Source of the DNA: Candidatus Gastranaerophilales bacterium
Lineage (GTDB): Bacteria > Cyanobacteriota > Vampirovibrionia > Gastranaerophilales > Gastranaerophilaceae
DNA: 32,002 bases
NCBI GenBank assembly: GCA_944327225.1
Contig: CALVGZ010000021.1
Coordinates: forward strand, 1-32,002
Direction: 5' to 3'
Shown here: positions 1-8,345 of the stretch, in pieces
Position numbering within the stretch: the first letter of the stretch is position 1
Layout of the letters: each line of letters opens with the position of its first letter
The notes under the pieces: generated by a model
The model's input: only the letters and a program-made list of their open reading frames with translations
The model's database searches: none
Told to the model about the DNA's origin: nothing
Program-made: the position numbers and the translations under genes

Positions 1-221
1 AATGCATTACCATTTTGAACGTTGTTTTGTGCAACCTGATTACCGTTTAATTGAACCTGCATACGAGCAGAAATTACAGTACCTGCGGCATCATCTTTTG
101 CTGAATTTACCTTTAAACCAGATGACATTCTTTCCATTGCCTGAGACAAGGCAGATGTAGAATTTGACAAAATGTTTTGGATTTTAATAGAATCCACGTT
201 TGTGTTAATAACTACTGACAT
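1..221 (-). CDS. fliC: Flagellin, N-terminal fragment (cut by window start)
   Basis: This is the start of a flagellin, the subunit of the flagellar filament exported through the flagellar type III apparatus. The 73 visible residues begin MSVVINTN and continue with the conserved D0/D1 pattern, including ERMSSGLKVNSAKDDAAG, followed by a Q-N-rich helix (QVAQNNVQNGN). This matches the classic flagellin start (INTN...LSSG..IN.A.DDAAG). The ATG at 221 is preceded by GAAAGGAGC, a strong ribosome binding site. The gene continues beyond base 1, so its length and C-terminal domain are unknown. It lies apart from the export-gate genes at 9339-14395, but both belong to the same organelle. Confidence 0.93.
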   Translation of the reverse strand, partial: MSVVINTNVDSIKIQNILSNSTSALSQAMERMSSGLKVNSAKDDAAGTVISARMQVQLNGNQVAQNNVQNGNA

Positions 222-439
222 AAATGAGCTCCTTTCATTAAGCTTTTTATAAATACATCCTTGCGTTTATTCAAAAAATAGTTATATGAAGACAATGCAC
301 CAAAAGGATATTTTCATAACAAAAAGAGCAAAATATTAATTTTTTTAACAATTAAAAATCGCTAAAATTCAAACAAGAGTTCAATTTATAAAGATTAAAA
401 TATTAAGAATTGTAAAAAAAATTTAAACTTGTTATAAAA
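222..439 (-). other. Flagellin leader/promoter region, no confident promoter
   Basis: This 218-base AT-rich gap lies between the flagellin start and the end of the CCA enzyme gene. It should contain the flagellin promoter and leader, reading leftward. I see neither a clear sigma-28 motif of the enterobacterial or Bacillus type nor a clean TTGACA/TATAAT pair. The only firm site is the ribosome binding site just before base 221. No hairpin terminator is evident behind the CCA gene. Confidence 0.4.
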
Positions 440-1573
440 TCAAAATAAAGGGAAGTTTTTTTTAACCCAGCCTAGCTCATCATCTTTGGTCAAAAAACTT
501 TTAAAATTTGACAGTTTTTTTTCAAGCAACGAAGATAAAATTCTGCCTATCAATTCACCTTCAGGATAATTAAGGTTAATTAAATCATAACCTGTAATAT
601 TTAATTGAATATCTTTTATTTTATTGTATAAAAGTACATTATTATCTGATGTTTTAAAATAATAATATGCCAAATACGACTTATCCAACTTAGAAAAAAC
701 TTTAATCATCTCAACTTTTGATTTAAATTTATACTTTTTTACTACTGTGTTTTTAATGATATTTATATAAAATTCGCTTGACTCATCTAAATTTAAGGAA
801 ATCAAATCCAAACAATTTGAAATTTTTGCAAAATCAATATCCAAATTTTGAGCAGTAAAAATTTTATAATATTTCTGTTCAATTAAATCCCTAAAAATTT
901 TATTATTATCATTAGATAAAAGTATCTTTTTCAATACCGAATAAGCTCTATCAATACTCAAATGATAATAATCAATATTTGACAAACAATCCCTGATAAG
1001 CAAAATATCATTTTTTGAAAACTCAAAACCAAAACGATATTTATATTCTAATCCTCTCAAAATTCTCGTGGGGTCATCTATATAACTTTTATTATGTAAA
1101 ACTCTTAAAACTTTATTTTTTATATCTTTTACTCCATCAACCAAATCTATAAGTTGGAATGTTAATGTATCATTTTTAATAAAAAACTCAACATACAATG
1201 AATTAATTGAAAAATCTCTCCTCACAACATCATCTTTTATATCTACACCAACATTGCGAACAACCGGCAAACAGCCGCTAAAAGGATATTCTTCAACCCT
1301 GCTTGAAGCAATATCATAATTTTTACCCAAATACGACACTTTAACCGTAGAAAAATCATCGTGAATAGAAATTAAAGAAATATCATCACTTAAAGATTTT
1401 GAAAAATCTATTGCATTTCCTTGAATCAAAAAATCAATATCTTTTGTTTTACAACCTAAGATTAAATCACGAACGGCACCCCCCACAAAAAACACCCTGA
1501 CATTTTTTCTAAGGGCGTTTTTTGCAAGAATTTTCATAAAATCATAAGTATTACTATCGACCTTAAAATCCAA
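440..1573 (-). CDS. cca: CCA tRNA nucleotidyltransferase / poly(A) polymerase family
   Basis: This is a class II nucleotidyltransferase that adds or repairs the CCA end of tRNAs. The signature VGGAVRD...DIDFL is the polymerase-beta-like catalytic motif, with the metal-binding D-x-D in DIDF. It is followed by RRDFSINSL and DDPTRILRGLEYKYRF, the conserved motifs of the head and neck. The tRNA-Pro gene in this window lacks an encoded CCA, consistent with a need for the enzyme. An ATG at 1642 would overlap accC by 59 bases. A TTG at 1573 sits 8 bases after TAAGG, in which TAA is the accC stop, and gives a normal-length N-terminus (377 residues), so I prefer it. It is the last gene of the efp-accB-accC operon. 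A dedicated poly(A) polymerase is the main alternative. Confidence 0.85.
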   Translation of the reverse strand: MDFKVDSNTYDFMKILAKNALRKNVRVFFVGGAVRDLILGCKTKDIDFLIQGNAIDFSKSLSDDISLISIHDDFSTVKVSYLGKNYDIASSRVEEYPFSGCLPVVRNVGVDIKDDVVRRDFSINSLYVEFFIKNDTLTFQLIDLVDGVKDIKNKVLRVLHNKSYIDDPTRILRGLEYKYRFGFEFSKNDILLIRDCLSNIDYYHLSIDRAYSVLKKILLSNDNNKIFRDLIEQKYYKIFTAQNLDIDFAKISNCLDLISLNLDESSEFYINIIKNTVVKKYKFKSKVEMIKVFSKLDKSYLAYYYFKTSDNNVLLYNKIKDIQLNITGYDLINLNYPEGELIGRILSSLLEKKLSNFKSFLTKDDELGWVKKNFPLF

Positions 1574-1583
1574 AATTAAAACC

Positions 1584-2951
1584 TTATTTTTTTGAAAGCA
1601 CTTCAGGATAATTCTTTTCAATAAAACTTGTATTGAAATCACCCGAAATAAAATTATAATTGTTTAATATCTTCTTATGAAAACCAATAGTCGTTTTAAT
1701 TCCTGTTATAACATAATCATCTAATGCTCTTAGCATTCTTCTTCTTGCTTCGTCTCTATCTCTACCCCAACATATTACTTTTCCTACCAAAGAATCATAA
1801 TAAGGCGGAATTGAATACCCGGTATAAGCATGAGAATCTACACGTGTTCCGAAACCACCCGGAGCAATATACCCCTCAATCATTCCGGGACAAGGCATAA
1901 AACATTTTTCATAATCTTCAGCGTTAATTCTGCATTCAATAGCATGACCAAATAATTTTACATCTTCTTGTTTATAAGATAATTTCTCACCTTGAGCAAC
2001 TCTTATTTGTTCCTTAACTATATCAACATTTGAAATCATCTCAGTAACGCAATGTTCAACTTGAACACGAGTATTCATCTCCATAAAATAAAATTTCTTA
2101 TTCTTTTTATCTGATTCATCCAATAAAAATTCGATTGTACCCGTACCTTCATAATTAATAGATTTAGCGGCATTTATGGCTGCTTCACCCATTTGTTTTC
2201 TTATATCTTCAGTGATAGCAACACTTGGAGCTTCTTCTAATAGTTTTTGATTTCTTCTTTGAATTGAGCAATCTCTTTCACCAAGGTGTATAACATTACC
2301 ATAACTATCTGCTAAAATCTGGACTTCAATATGTCTTGGATTTTCTATAAATTTTTCAACATATACCTCAGGATTTGCAAAAGCGTTTTGAGCTTCATTT
2401 CTGCACAAATTGAAAGCATCATCAAGTTCATCGTCTTTTCTTACAATCCTCATGCCCTTACCGCCACCACCTGCAGTCGCTTTTATTATTATAGGATATC
2501 CGACTTTTTCTACGAACTTTCTGATTGTTGCGGTATCATTAACAATACCCAAACCGGGAGTAATTGGAACACCCGAAGCTTCCATTGTAGCTCTTGCATT
2601 TGCCTTATCACCCATTTTTAACATCGCATCAGCAGATGGACCTATAAACTTAATATGATGTTCCTCACATATTGAAACAAAATCTGCTCTTTCAGACAAA
2701 AATCCGTATCCCGGATGTATTGCATCAGCACCTGAAGTTAACGCAACAGAAATCAATGCAGGTATTGAAAGATAACTTTTTGAACTCTGTGCAGGACCTA
2801 TGCAATATGCTTCATCTGCAAGCGATACATGTAAACTCTGACTATCGGCCTGAGAGTAAACAGCAACAGTTGCAATCCCTAATTCTCTGCAAGCTCTTAT
2901 AATCCTAATGGCAATTTCGCCTCTATTTGCAATTAAAACTTTTTTAAACAT
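1584..2951 (-). CDS. accC: Acetyl-CoA carboxylase, biotin carboxylase subunit
   Basis: This enzyme carboxylates the biotin on AccB using ATP and bicarbonate, the first half-reaction of malonyl-CoA formation for fatty acid synthesis. It begins MFKKVLIANRGEIAIRI, the standard AccC start, and continues with the ATP-grasp glycine loop KATAGGGGKGMR, the HIEVQ motif, ERDCSIQRRNQKL and the catalytic FMEMNTRVQVEH. Length is 455 residues, typical of bacterial AccC. An ATG eight codons further upstream (2975) exists, but the ATG at 2951 has AAGGA 6-7 bases before it and matches the family start. It follows accB by 43 bases in the same leftward operon. The partner subunits AccD and AccA are at 7469-9317 on the other strand. 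Confidence 0.97.
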   Translation of the reverse strand: MFKKVLIANRGEIAIRIIRACRELGIATVAVYSQADSQSLHVSLADEAYCIGPAQSSKSYLSIPALISVALTSGADAIHPGYGFLSERADFVSICEEHHIKFIGPSADAMLKMGDKANARATMEASGVPITPGLGIVNDTATIRKFVEKVGYPIIIKATAGGGGKGMRIVRKDDELDDAFNLCRNEAQNAFANPEVYVEKFIENPRHIEVQILADSYGNVIHLGERDCSIQRRNQKLLEEAPSVAITEDIRKQMGEAAINAAKSINYEGTGTIEFLLDESDKKNKKFYFMEMNTRVQVEHCVTEMISNVDIVKEQIRVAQGEKLSYKQEDVKLFGHAIECRINAEDYEKCFMPCPGMIEGYIAPGGFGTRVDSHAYTGYSIPPYYDSLVGKVICWGRDRDEARRRMLRALDDYVITGIKTTIGFHKKILNNYNFISGDFNTSFIEKNYPEVLSKK

Positions 2952-2994
2952 AACAATTCCTTGGCTTAAAAGCATTTAGCTTTTATATACAGTT

Positions 2995-3444
2995 TTATTC
3001 AACATACATTAAAACTTGACCGTATTCGACACTTTGACCGTCTTCAACGCAAATTTCAACTATTTTACCCGAAACTTCCGATTCGATTTCATTCATTAAT
3101 TTCATCGCTTCAACAATACATACTACCTGTCCGGCACTTACAACATCTCCGACCTTGACAAATGGTTTGGCACCCGGTGCAGGAGCAGCATAAAATGCTC
3201 CGACCATTGGAGAAACAATTGGAGTACCCTTGGAAGAAGTTTTTTCTTCTTTAGTCTGAGGTAAAGCAGATTGTACAGGAGCAACAGGGGCAGCTGAAAC
3301 AACAGGACTAACCGCAGGAACGGCAGTACATAAATCTCTCCTTATGGTTATAGCTTGCTCACCATCTTCCAAGACTATCTCGCTTAACTGGTTATCATTT
3401 AATATTTTGGCAATTTTTTCAATGTAATCAATTTCGTATTTCAT
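2995..3444 (-). CDS. accB: Acetyl-CoA carboxylase, biotin carboxyl carrier protein
   Basis: This 149-residue carrier shuttles carboxybiotin between AccC and the AccD/AccA transferase. The C-terminal biotinyl domain (about residues 73-149) contains [11 protein letters not shown], with K115 the expected biotinylated lysine. A Pro/Ala/Val-rich flexible linker (about 41-70) separates it from an N-terminal helical region, the usual BCCP plan. Two ATGs are possible. The one at 3453 touches the upstream AAGG directly, whereas the one at 3444 is 9 bases from it, so 3444 is preferred. The efp stop codon is part of this ribosome binding site (TAAGG). The efp-accB adjacency is familiar from cyanobacteria. 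Confidence 0.96.
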   Translation of the reverse strand: MKYEIDYIEKIAKILNDNQLSEIVLEDGEQAITIRRDLCTAVPAVSPVVSAAPVAPVQSALPQTKEEKTSSKGTPIVSPMVGAFYAAPAPGAKPFVKVGDVVSAGQVVCIVEAMKLMNEIESEVSGKIVEICVEDGQSVEYGQVLMYVE

Positions 3445-3455
3445 ATATTGCATCC

Positions 3456-4013
3456 TTACACTCTATCTAAATATTCATTTGTTCTTGTGTCTATTCTTAA
3501 GGTATCGCCCGTTTGAATAAAGAAAGGTACATTAACAACAGCCCCGCCTTCAAGTGTTGCAGGCTTTGTACCACCCTGTGCAGTATTACCTTTTTCTGCA
3601 GGTGGAGTATCAATAACTTTTAATTCAACAAAATTAGGTAAATCTATACCGATAATTTTACTGTCATGAAACAAAATTTGAACAGTCATATTTTCCTGTA
3701 AATATTTCATCCCGTCACCAACCCTATCTGCAGGTACCGGCAACTGTTCATAAGTTTCCAAATCCATCATGACAAGGTCATTGCCTTCTTTATACAAATA
3801 TTGCATTTCTCGTCTGTCAAGCATTGCTTTTGCAACTTTTTCACCTGCTCTAAAAGTCTTTTCAACAACCTGACCAGTTTCAACATTTTTTAACTTAGAA
3901 CGAACAAAAGCAGCACCCTTACCCGGTTTTACATGTAAAAACTCAACAACAGACCAAAGCCCGTTATCAATTTCCAAAGTTAAACCTGTTTTTAAATCAT
4001 TAACTGAAATCAT
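3456..4013 (-). CDS. efp: Translation elongation factor P
   Basis: EF-P binds between the P and E sites of ribosomes stalled on proline runs and stimulates peptide bond formation. The 185-residue protein has the normal three-domain length. The N-terminal loop reads [10 protein letters not shown], with K32 at the tip, corresponding to the lysine modified in many bacteria. The C-terminal OB domain ends with the conserved [20 protein letters not shown]. The ATG at 4013 has AGGAA seven bases upstream. It is followed directly by accB, whose ribosome binding site includes the efp stop codon. No EpmA-type modifying enzyme is seen in the window, so the modification state cannot be inferred. Confidence 0.97.
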   Translation of the reverse strand: MISVNDLKTGLTLEIDNGLWSVVEFLHVKPGKGAAFVRSKLKNVETGQVVEKTFRAGEKVAKAMLDRREMQYLYKEGNDLVMMDLETYEQLPVPADRVGDGMKYLQENMTVQILFHDSKIIGIDLPNFVELKVIDTPPAEKGNTAQGGTKPATLEGGAVVNVPFFIQTGDTLRIDTRTNEYLDRV

Positions 4014-4030
4014 ATATTATTCCTGTTTGT

Positions 4031-4711
4031 CTAATCATCAAAGTTAATTTTATCATAAACTTGAATTTTTACATAAAAATTTTGGTCTTGTTTTGCTTTT
4101 TTTAATAATTCCAAAGGTGGATTTATGGTTTTCGTCAAGAGCTGAGCCGTCTTTTCTCTTATTGTAAAATCATAAAAATTTATTGTAACATTTAATATTT
4201 CTAATACTTCAGAATTATATTTTCCGCTAAAACAAAAAAACAAAGCCTCTAACAACCAATAAAGTGCGAACAATTTTTTATTCTTAGCATGGTTTTTTGT
4301 ATTTCTTATTGAACCCGAAAAGAAATCTTTATGTATCTTTTCATAAATTTTTATTTCATCAAGAACACTATTTATTTTTAATATTATATCCAATTCAAGC
4401 GATTGCGAAATTTCGACAGTTTTAGACAAAATAGAACAAACAGCACGTGAAACATTCGGATTAATATCCACTATCCCGTTTAAAAATTTATTTCTAGAAA
4501 AATCATTCAAAAAATAATTTGGATTTTTAGGACACAATTCCTCTAATTTAAAAGCACAAGCCTCTCTTAAAGGATTAGCACAGTCGGTTAAATAATATAT
4601 AAGGCTGTTAGCTTCATCACAAGAATTTATTTCAGCAATATTAATAATTTCAAAAATCTTTGAAAAATCATCAACCTTACTTAAAGAATTTTTTAAAATA
4701 TCATTAGCCAT
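4031..4711 (-). CDS. Hypothetical protein, HEAT-repeat-like helical
   Basis: I do not recognise a specific family. The protein is about 226 residues, lacks a signal peptide or membrane segment, and is a string of amphipathic helices (for example NPLREACAFKLEEL, NPNVSRAVCSIL, FTIREKTAQLLTK). The recurring N-P/D-x-x-x-R-x-x-A spacing resembles HEAT-like repeats. It is first in the leftward operon ahead of efp (17-base gap), so it is probably co-expressed with efp, accB and accC. A GTG at 4717 and the ATG at 4711 are both possible starts. Neither has a good ribosome binding site, and TTTTAAT lies just upstream, so a leaderless or near-leaderless message is possible. Confidence 0.7.
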   Translation of the reverse strand: MANDILKNSLSKVDDFSKIFEIINIAEINSCDEANSLIYYLTDCANPLREACAFKLEELCPKNPNYFLNDFSRNKFLNGIVDINPNVSRAVCSILSKTVEISQSLELDIILKINSVLDEIKIYEKIHKDFFSGSIRNTKNHAKNKKLFALYWLLEALFFCFSGKYNSEVLEILNVTINFYDFTIREKTAQLLTKTINPPLELLKKAKQDQNFYVKIQVYDKINFDD

Positions 4712-4775
4712 ATTCACTATTAAAACATATCAAAAACTGCAAGCAAAAATTATCAACAAAAATATATAATAAAGA

Positions 4776-4803
4776 TTGACTTTTACTTTAAAAAAATTAA
4801 ATT
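4776..4803 (+). promoter_or_regulatory. Candidate promoter for the 56-residue ORF
   Basis: TTGACT at 4776-4781 and TAAATT at 4798-4803 are separated by 16 bases and lie just upstream of the GGAGG-preceded small ORF at 4823. The -35 is good and the -10 is a 4/6 match. This is pattern recognition only. Confidence 0.35.
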
Positions 4804-4822
4804 ATTAAAAACGGAGGTTTTA

Positions 4823-4993
4823 ATGGATATAATAAAAAAACTTTTTAATTTTAATGATGACGAAAGCTGTGCCATAGGTCTATGCAAATTTAACGATGAC
4901 TTTTTTAAATTAACAAATGCCAAAGAACAAGTCAAAAAGAGAATTAAAAAAGATCCGACTTTAACGCAAATGTTAAAAAGAAGCATAAACTAA
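4823..4993 (+). CDS. Small hypothetical protein, 56 residues
   Basis: This short ORF starts at an ATG with GGAGG five bases upstream (4813-4817), one of the strongest ribosome binding sites in the window, and has a promoter-like TTGACT further up. It encodes 56 residues beginning MDIIKKLFNFNDDES, with a central SCAIGLC and a lysine-rich C-terminal half (EQVKKRIKKDP) ending LKRSIN. There is no signal peptide or membrane helix. It runs opposite to its neighbours and stops six bases before the end of the convergent DUF212 gene. I recognise no family. The reading frame, strong start context and tight fit between two genes support it being real. Confidence 0.72.
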   Translation: MDIIKKLFNFNDDESCAIGLCKFNDDFFKLTNAKEQVKKRIKKDPTLTQMLKRSIN

Positions 4994-4999
4994 CCATGA

Positions 5000-5482
5000 T
5001 TATGCTAAAATTGCAATAATTTCTCTTGAAAAATGCACAATAAAAGGAATTAAAACTCCCAGCAACATACCGCAAAAAACTTCCAACGGAGTATGCCCCA
5101 ACAATTCTTTTAAAGCAGCATAAGGCTTAACTTCATGATTTTTTTGAACAAACTCATCAACAAGCCTGTTTAAAGTAGCGGCAGTTTTTCCGGCAGCACG
5201 TCTGATCCCTGACGCATCCTGCATAACAATTAGGGAAAATCCGATTGAGATAGCAAAAGCAATAGAACTCACACCCTCAATAAGCCCCACAGAGGTAGAT
5301 AAAGCAATAACTCCAGCTGTGTGTGAACTTGGCATTCCGCCGGTTGTAGTGAAAATCTTAAAATTTATTTTTTTATGAGTGCAAATATATGTTACAACTT
5401 TAATAAATTGAGCAATAAAAGCCGAAAGCAAACCCGAAAACAATGCCTCGTAACCCGTATTAAAAAATTCTATTTCACTCAT
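5000..5482 (-). CDS. DUF212 / divergent PAP2 family membrane protein
   Basis: This is a 160-residue protein of the DUF212 (YuiD-like) family, related to PAP2 acid phosphatases. Visible family blocks are GGMPSSHTA (48-56), DASGIRRAAGK (from D89) and LKELLGHTPLEV (about 125-135), interspersed with hydrophobic segments that should cross the membrane. PAP2 relatives hydrolyse lipid phosphates, but the substrate of this branch is not established. Its start overlaps the stop of the polyprenyl synthase by one base (TAATG), so it is translationally coupled to an isoprenoid enzyme. A role on prenyl or lipid phosphates is a reasonable inference from that context. Confidence 0.88.
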   Translation of the reverse strand: MSEIEFFNTGYEALFSGLLSAFIAQFIKVVTYICTHKKINFKIFTTTGGMPSSHTAGVIALSTSVGLIEGVSSIAFAISIGFSLIVMQDASGIRRAAGKTAATLNRLVDEFVQKNHEVKPYAALKELLGHTPLEVFCGMLLGVLIPFIVHFSREIIAILA

Positions 5483-6369
5483 TATCTGCCTTTTACTTTA
5501 CTAATTAACATATTATATATATCTTCAAAAACAGAAGACTTAATTTCTAATTCGTTTAGTATATCACGATTTTTTTCAATAAGCGAATAAAAAATATTTT
5601 TGGCTTCAGGCAATCCGAATGCACTAACGTATGTTAATTTATTTGAAAAATAATCTTTTCCCGCAGTTTTACCAAGTTCATTGGTAGATAGAGTACAGTC
5701 AATAATATCATCATAAACCTGAAACAAAACACCGAAATTATCAGCATATTTTTGCAATTTTAAAAGTATTTCATGCCTGATGTTTGCTAATTTAGCCCCC
5801 ATTGTAACAGCACAATTAAACAAAGCACCTGTTTTATACTTATGAATATATTTTAAATTTTCAAAATCTATTTCCCTGTTTTCAGCCTCGATATCCGCAA
5901 TTTGTCCCGCAACAATCCCCAAAGCACCCGCTGTCTTCAAATAATCATTCACGATATCCAATACTAATTCCGAAGAAAATTTCTTTGAAAGTTTGTCAAT
6001 TAATATTTGACCGCCAAAAGAAATCAAAGCATCACCCGCCAACGTTGCAACAGCTTCACCAAAAACTTTGTGATTGGTCGGCTTGCCCCTTCTTAAATCA
6101 TCATTATCCATACAAGGTAAATCGTCATGGATTAAGCTATATGCATGCATAATTTCTAACGAACAAGCACAAGGAAGCACATCAACAATATCAGCATTAA
6201 ATAAATTTGCAACCTCTAAACACATAACAGCCCTAAGTCGCTTACCTTCAAGCAATGTAGTATATCGCATCGCTTCCCATATCTTTGATGAATATGAAGA
6301 ATTACAGGAATATTCATCAAAATATTTATTTAACTCCTCTACAACAAGGTTTTTGTACTCATTTATCAC
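5482..6369 (-). CDS. ispA: Polyprenyl diphosphate synthase, likely farnesyl diphosphate synthase
   Basis: This short-chain trans-prenyltransferase condenses isopentenyl diphosphate with allylic diphosphates. The first aspartate-rich motif is HDDLPCMD (D82, D83, D88), followed by NDDLRRGKPTNH. The second is QVYDDIID. GKRLR near the start and HKYKTGALF are also diagnostic. The residues before the first motif are HAYSLI. The tyrosine five positions before the first Asp and the two-residue insertion match bacterial type II FPP synthases such as E. coli IspA. I therefore favour FPP over GGPP, although a cyanobacterial CrtE-like product is possible. The start is GTG, four bases after the rsgA stop. 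It is 295 residues long, normal for the family. Confidence 0.92.
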   Translation of the reverse strand: MINEYKNLVVEELNKYFDEYSCNSSYSSKIWEAMRYTTLLEGKRLRAVMCLEVANLFNADIVDVLPCACSLEIMHAYSLIHDDLPCMDNDDLRRGKPTNHKVFGEAVATLAGDALISFGGQILIDKLSKKFSSELVLDIVNDYLKTAGALGIVAGQIADIEAENREIDFENLKYIHKYKTGALFNCAVTMGAKLANIRHEILLKLQKYADNFGVLFQVYDDIIDCTLSTNELGKTAGKDYFSNKLTYVSAFGLPEAKNIFYSLIEKNRDILNELEIKSSVFEDIYNMLISKVKGR

Positions 6370-6372
6370 TTT

Positions 6373-7368
6373 TTAATCCGTTTCTTTAATATTTTGCCTT
6401 ACAGTTTTTCTTGATTGAATTCTTTTTCTTTTTGAAATTTTTACAAAAGTATTTGAACCGCTTTCTTTTTTATAATTCTCACATTTAATACTTCTTTTTG
6501 AAATTTTTTCTTTATATTTCAAACACTCATCCAAAAAAGACAAATAACTCTTATATCTGGACTCATCTATCTTATCTAAATTATCATATATTGAACAAAT
6601 ATTTTTTTCATTAACATTGTGCAAACAATTTGAATATTTGCAATTCTTAATATATGGAAGAAAATCGTCGAATAAATCAGCCAATTTACTCGGATGTATA
6701 AAATCAAACTTCAAATTTGAAAAACCGGGAGTATCAATTACTCTAAAACTATCGCATTCGATAATTTCAACATGTCTCGTTGTATGAGCACCTCTTAAAG
6801 TTTTTTTAGAAACTTCACCTGTTCTTAAATCAATATTTGAATTAAGTGCATTTAAAAGAGTAGATTTTCCAACTCCGGACATACCAACCAAAACAATTGT
6901 CTTATTTTTTATATAATTCAAAATTCCATCAAGCCCAACCTTATTTTTTGCACTGATAAAAAACATAGGATATCCAAGTTTCTTGTAGATATTTTCAATG
7001 TTTATAATCGAATCACGCAAATTATCATCCAAGTCCTCTTTATTAAAACATATTCCGCAATCAATATTTTGATACTTTAAATAAATTAAATATCGATTTA
7101 ATTGAACTAAATCCAACTCGGGTTCTTTAAGAGAACAAACAACTAACGCTAAGTCAATATTGGAGACTTTAGGTCTTACAAGAAAATTTTTTCTCATAAT
7201 GAGTTTAGCAATAAAGCAATTATCTTCACTTAATTCAACGATATCTCCAACCCTTATATCTTCTTTTTGCTTTTTTAGAGTATCTTTTAATTTGCAAGTA
7301 AAGTCATCATGTTCAAAATTCTTAACATAATAAAAATCCGAATGTATTTTATATACTTGAGCTTGCAT
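6373..7368 (-). CDS. rsgA: Ribosome small-subunit-dependent GTPase A
   Basis: This is a circularly permuted GTPase that acts late in 30S subunit maturation. An OB-fold-like N-terminus is followed by G4 (FNKED, N109) before G1 (GMSGVGKST, 162-170) and G3 (DTPGF, 212-216); this order is the hallmark of the family. GAHTTRH is the usual switch segment. A zinc-binding set Cys-243, Cys-248, His-250, Cys-258 lies near the C-terminus. The last 40 or so residues are strongly basic (SKRKRIQSRK), suiting rRNA contact. It is 331 residues long and first in a leftward unit with ispA and the DUF212 gene, divergent from accD. Confidence 0.95.
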   Translation of the reverse strand: MQAQVYKIHSDFYYVKNFEHDDFTCKLKDTLKKQKEDIRVGDIVELSEDNCFIAKLIMRKNFLVRPKVSNIDLALVVCSLKEPELDLVQLNRYLIYLKYQNIDCGICFNKEDLDDNLRDSIINIENIYKKLGYPMFFISAKNKVGLDGILNYIKNKTIVLVGMSGVGKSTLLNALNSNIDLRTGEVSKKTLRGAHTTRHVEIIECDSFRVIDTPGFSNLKFDFIHPSKLADLFDDFLPYIKNCKYSNCLHNVNEKNICSIYDNLDKIDESRYKSYLSFLDECLKYKEKISKRSIKCENYKKESGSNTFVKISKRKRIQSRKTVRQNIKETD

Positions 7369-7407
7369 AAATTAATAATAAATAAAAATTTTATACGGTG
7401 CAATGTT

Positions 7408-7436
7408 TTGTACGGTTTTTTATTTTATAATATAAT
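7408..7436 (+). promoter_or_regulatory. Promoter of accD and probably the downstream flagellar run
   Basis: TTGTAC (7408-7413) and TATAAT (7431-7436) are separated by exactly 17 bases, implying transcription start near 7443 and a leader of about 26 bases to the accD ATG. Two TACGGT copies (7393 and 7411) flank the -35 region and could be an operator for the divergent rsgA/accD pair. Confidence 0.55.
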
Positions 7437-7468
7437 TTATAAAAATACTTGGTGAGGATATTAATATT

Positions 7469-8335
7469 ATGACATTAACCGATTGGTTTAATAAAAGAAA
7501 AATGCAGCAAATAGCAGCACGCGACAACGATGTCCATATAGATGATTCAATAGGGAAACTTTGGACGCTTTGTTATAACTGTTCAAGCCAACTACCAAAA
7601 AAAGATTTAGAAAACAATCTTATGGTTTGCCCGAATTGCGACTATCACTTTAGAATAGGGGCCAAAGATAGAATAAAACTAATATCAGACGAAAATAGCT
7701 TTATAGAAATGTTTTCAAATATAAAACCTTGTGATCCATTGGAATTTGTTGACACTCAAAGCTATAAACACCGTCAAGAACAGGCACATGAAAAATCAGG
7801 ACTTGATGAAGCTGTTATAACAGGTACCTGTTTAATTTCAGGGCAAAAAGCAGCAATAGCTGTCATGGATTTTGATTATATGGGCGGGTCTATGGGTTCT
7901 GTAGTAGGAGAAAAAATAACAAGAATTCTTGAATATGCTCTTGAACACAAACTTCCATCAATAGTCTTTACAGCTTCTGGCGGTGCAAGAATGCAAGAAA
8001 GTGCGTTAAGTTTAATGCAAATGGCAAAAACAAGCTGTGCGGTTGCAAAATTAAATGAAGCAAAATTACTCTACATTACTGTACTGTGTGAACCGACTTT
8101 TGGCGGTGTTACGGCTTCTTTCGGAACAATTGGCGATATTATTATAGCAGAAAAAGGTGCTCGTATAGGTTTTGCAGGAAGAAGAGTAATCGAACAAACC
8201 ATAAGACAAAAACTTCCCGCAGACTTTCAAACTGCAGAATATCTTTTAAAATACGGACAAATTGATTTTATAGTTGAAAGAAAAGATATGAAAGAAAAAC
8301 TGGCCAAACTCATTGCACTTCACTCCAATAAATAA
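7469..8335 (+). CDS. accD: Acetyl-CoA carboxylase, carboxyltransferase beta subunit
   Basis: AccD pairs with AccA to move the carboxyl group from carboxybiotin to acetyl-CoA, giving malonyl-CoA. The N-terminal zinc ribbon is visible as C35-x2-C38 and C54-x2-C57 (CYNC...CPNC). The crotonase-like core includes DYMGGSMG, TASGGARMQES and PTFGGVTASFG, all conserved in AccD. It is 288 residues long, as expected. The ATG follows a GGTGAGGA-type ribosome binding site. The stop codon is part of TAAGGA, the ribosome binding site of accA. Confidence 0.97.
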   Translation: MTLTDWFNKRKMQQIAARDNDVHIDDSIGKLWTLCYNCSSQLPKKDLENNLMVCPNCDYHFRIGAKDRIKLISDENSFIEMFSNIKPCDPLEFVDTQSYKHRQEQAHEKSGLDEAVITGTCLISGQKAAIAVMDFDYMGGSMGSVVGEKITRILEYALEHKLPSIVFTASGGARMQESALSLMQMAKTSCAVAKLNEAKLLYITVLCEPTFGGVTASFGTIGDIIIAEKGARIGFAGRRVIEQTIRQKLPADFQTAEYLLKYGQIDFIVERKDMKEKLAKLIALHSNK

Positions 8336-8345
8336 GGAAAATAAA

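Noticed and set aside
2331-2902. Three rightward ORFs of 76-96 codons
   Set aside because: They lie wholly antisense within accC, which is certain from its motifs, and have no ribosome binding sites or recognisable content.
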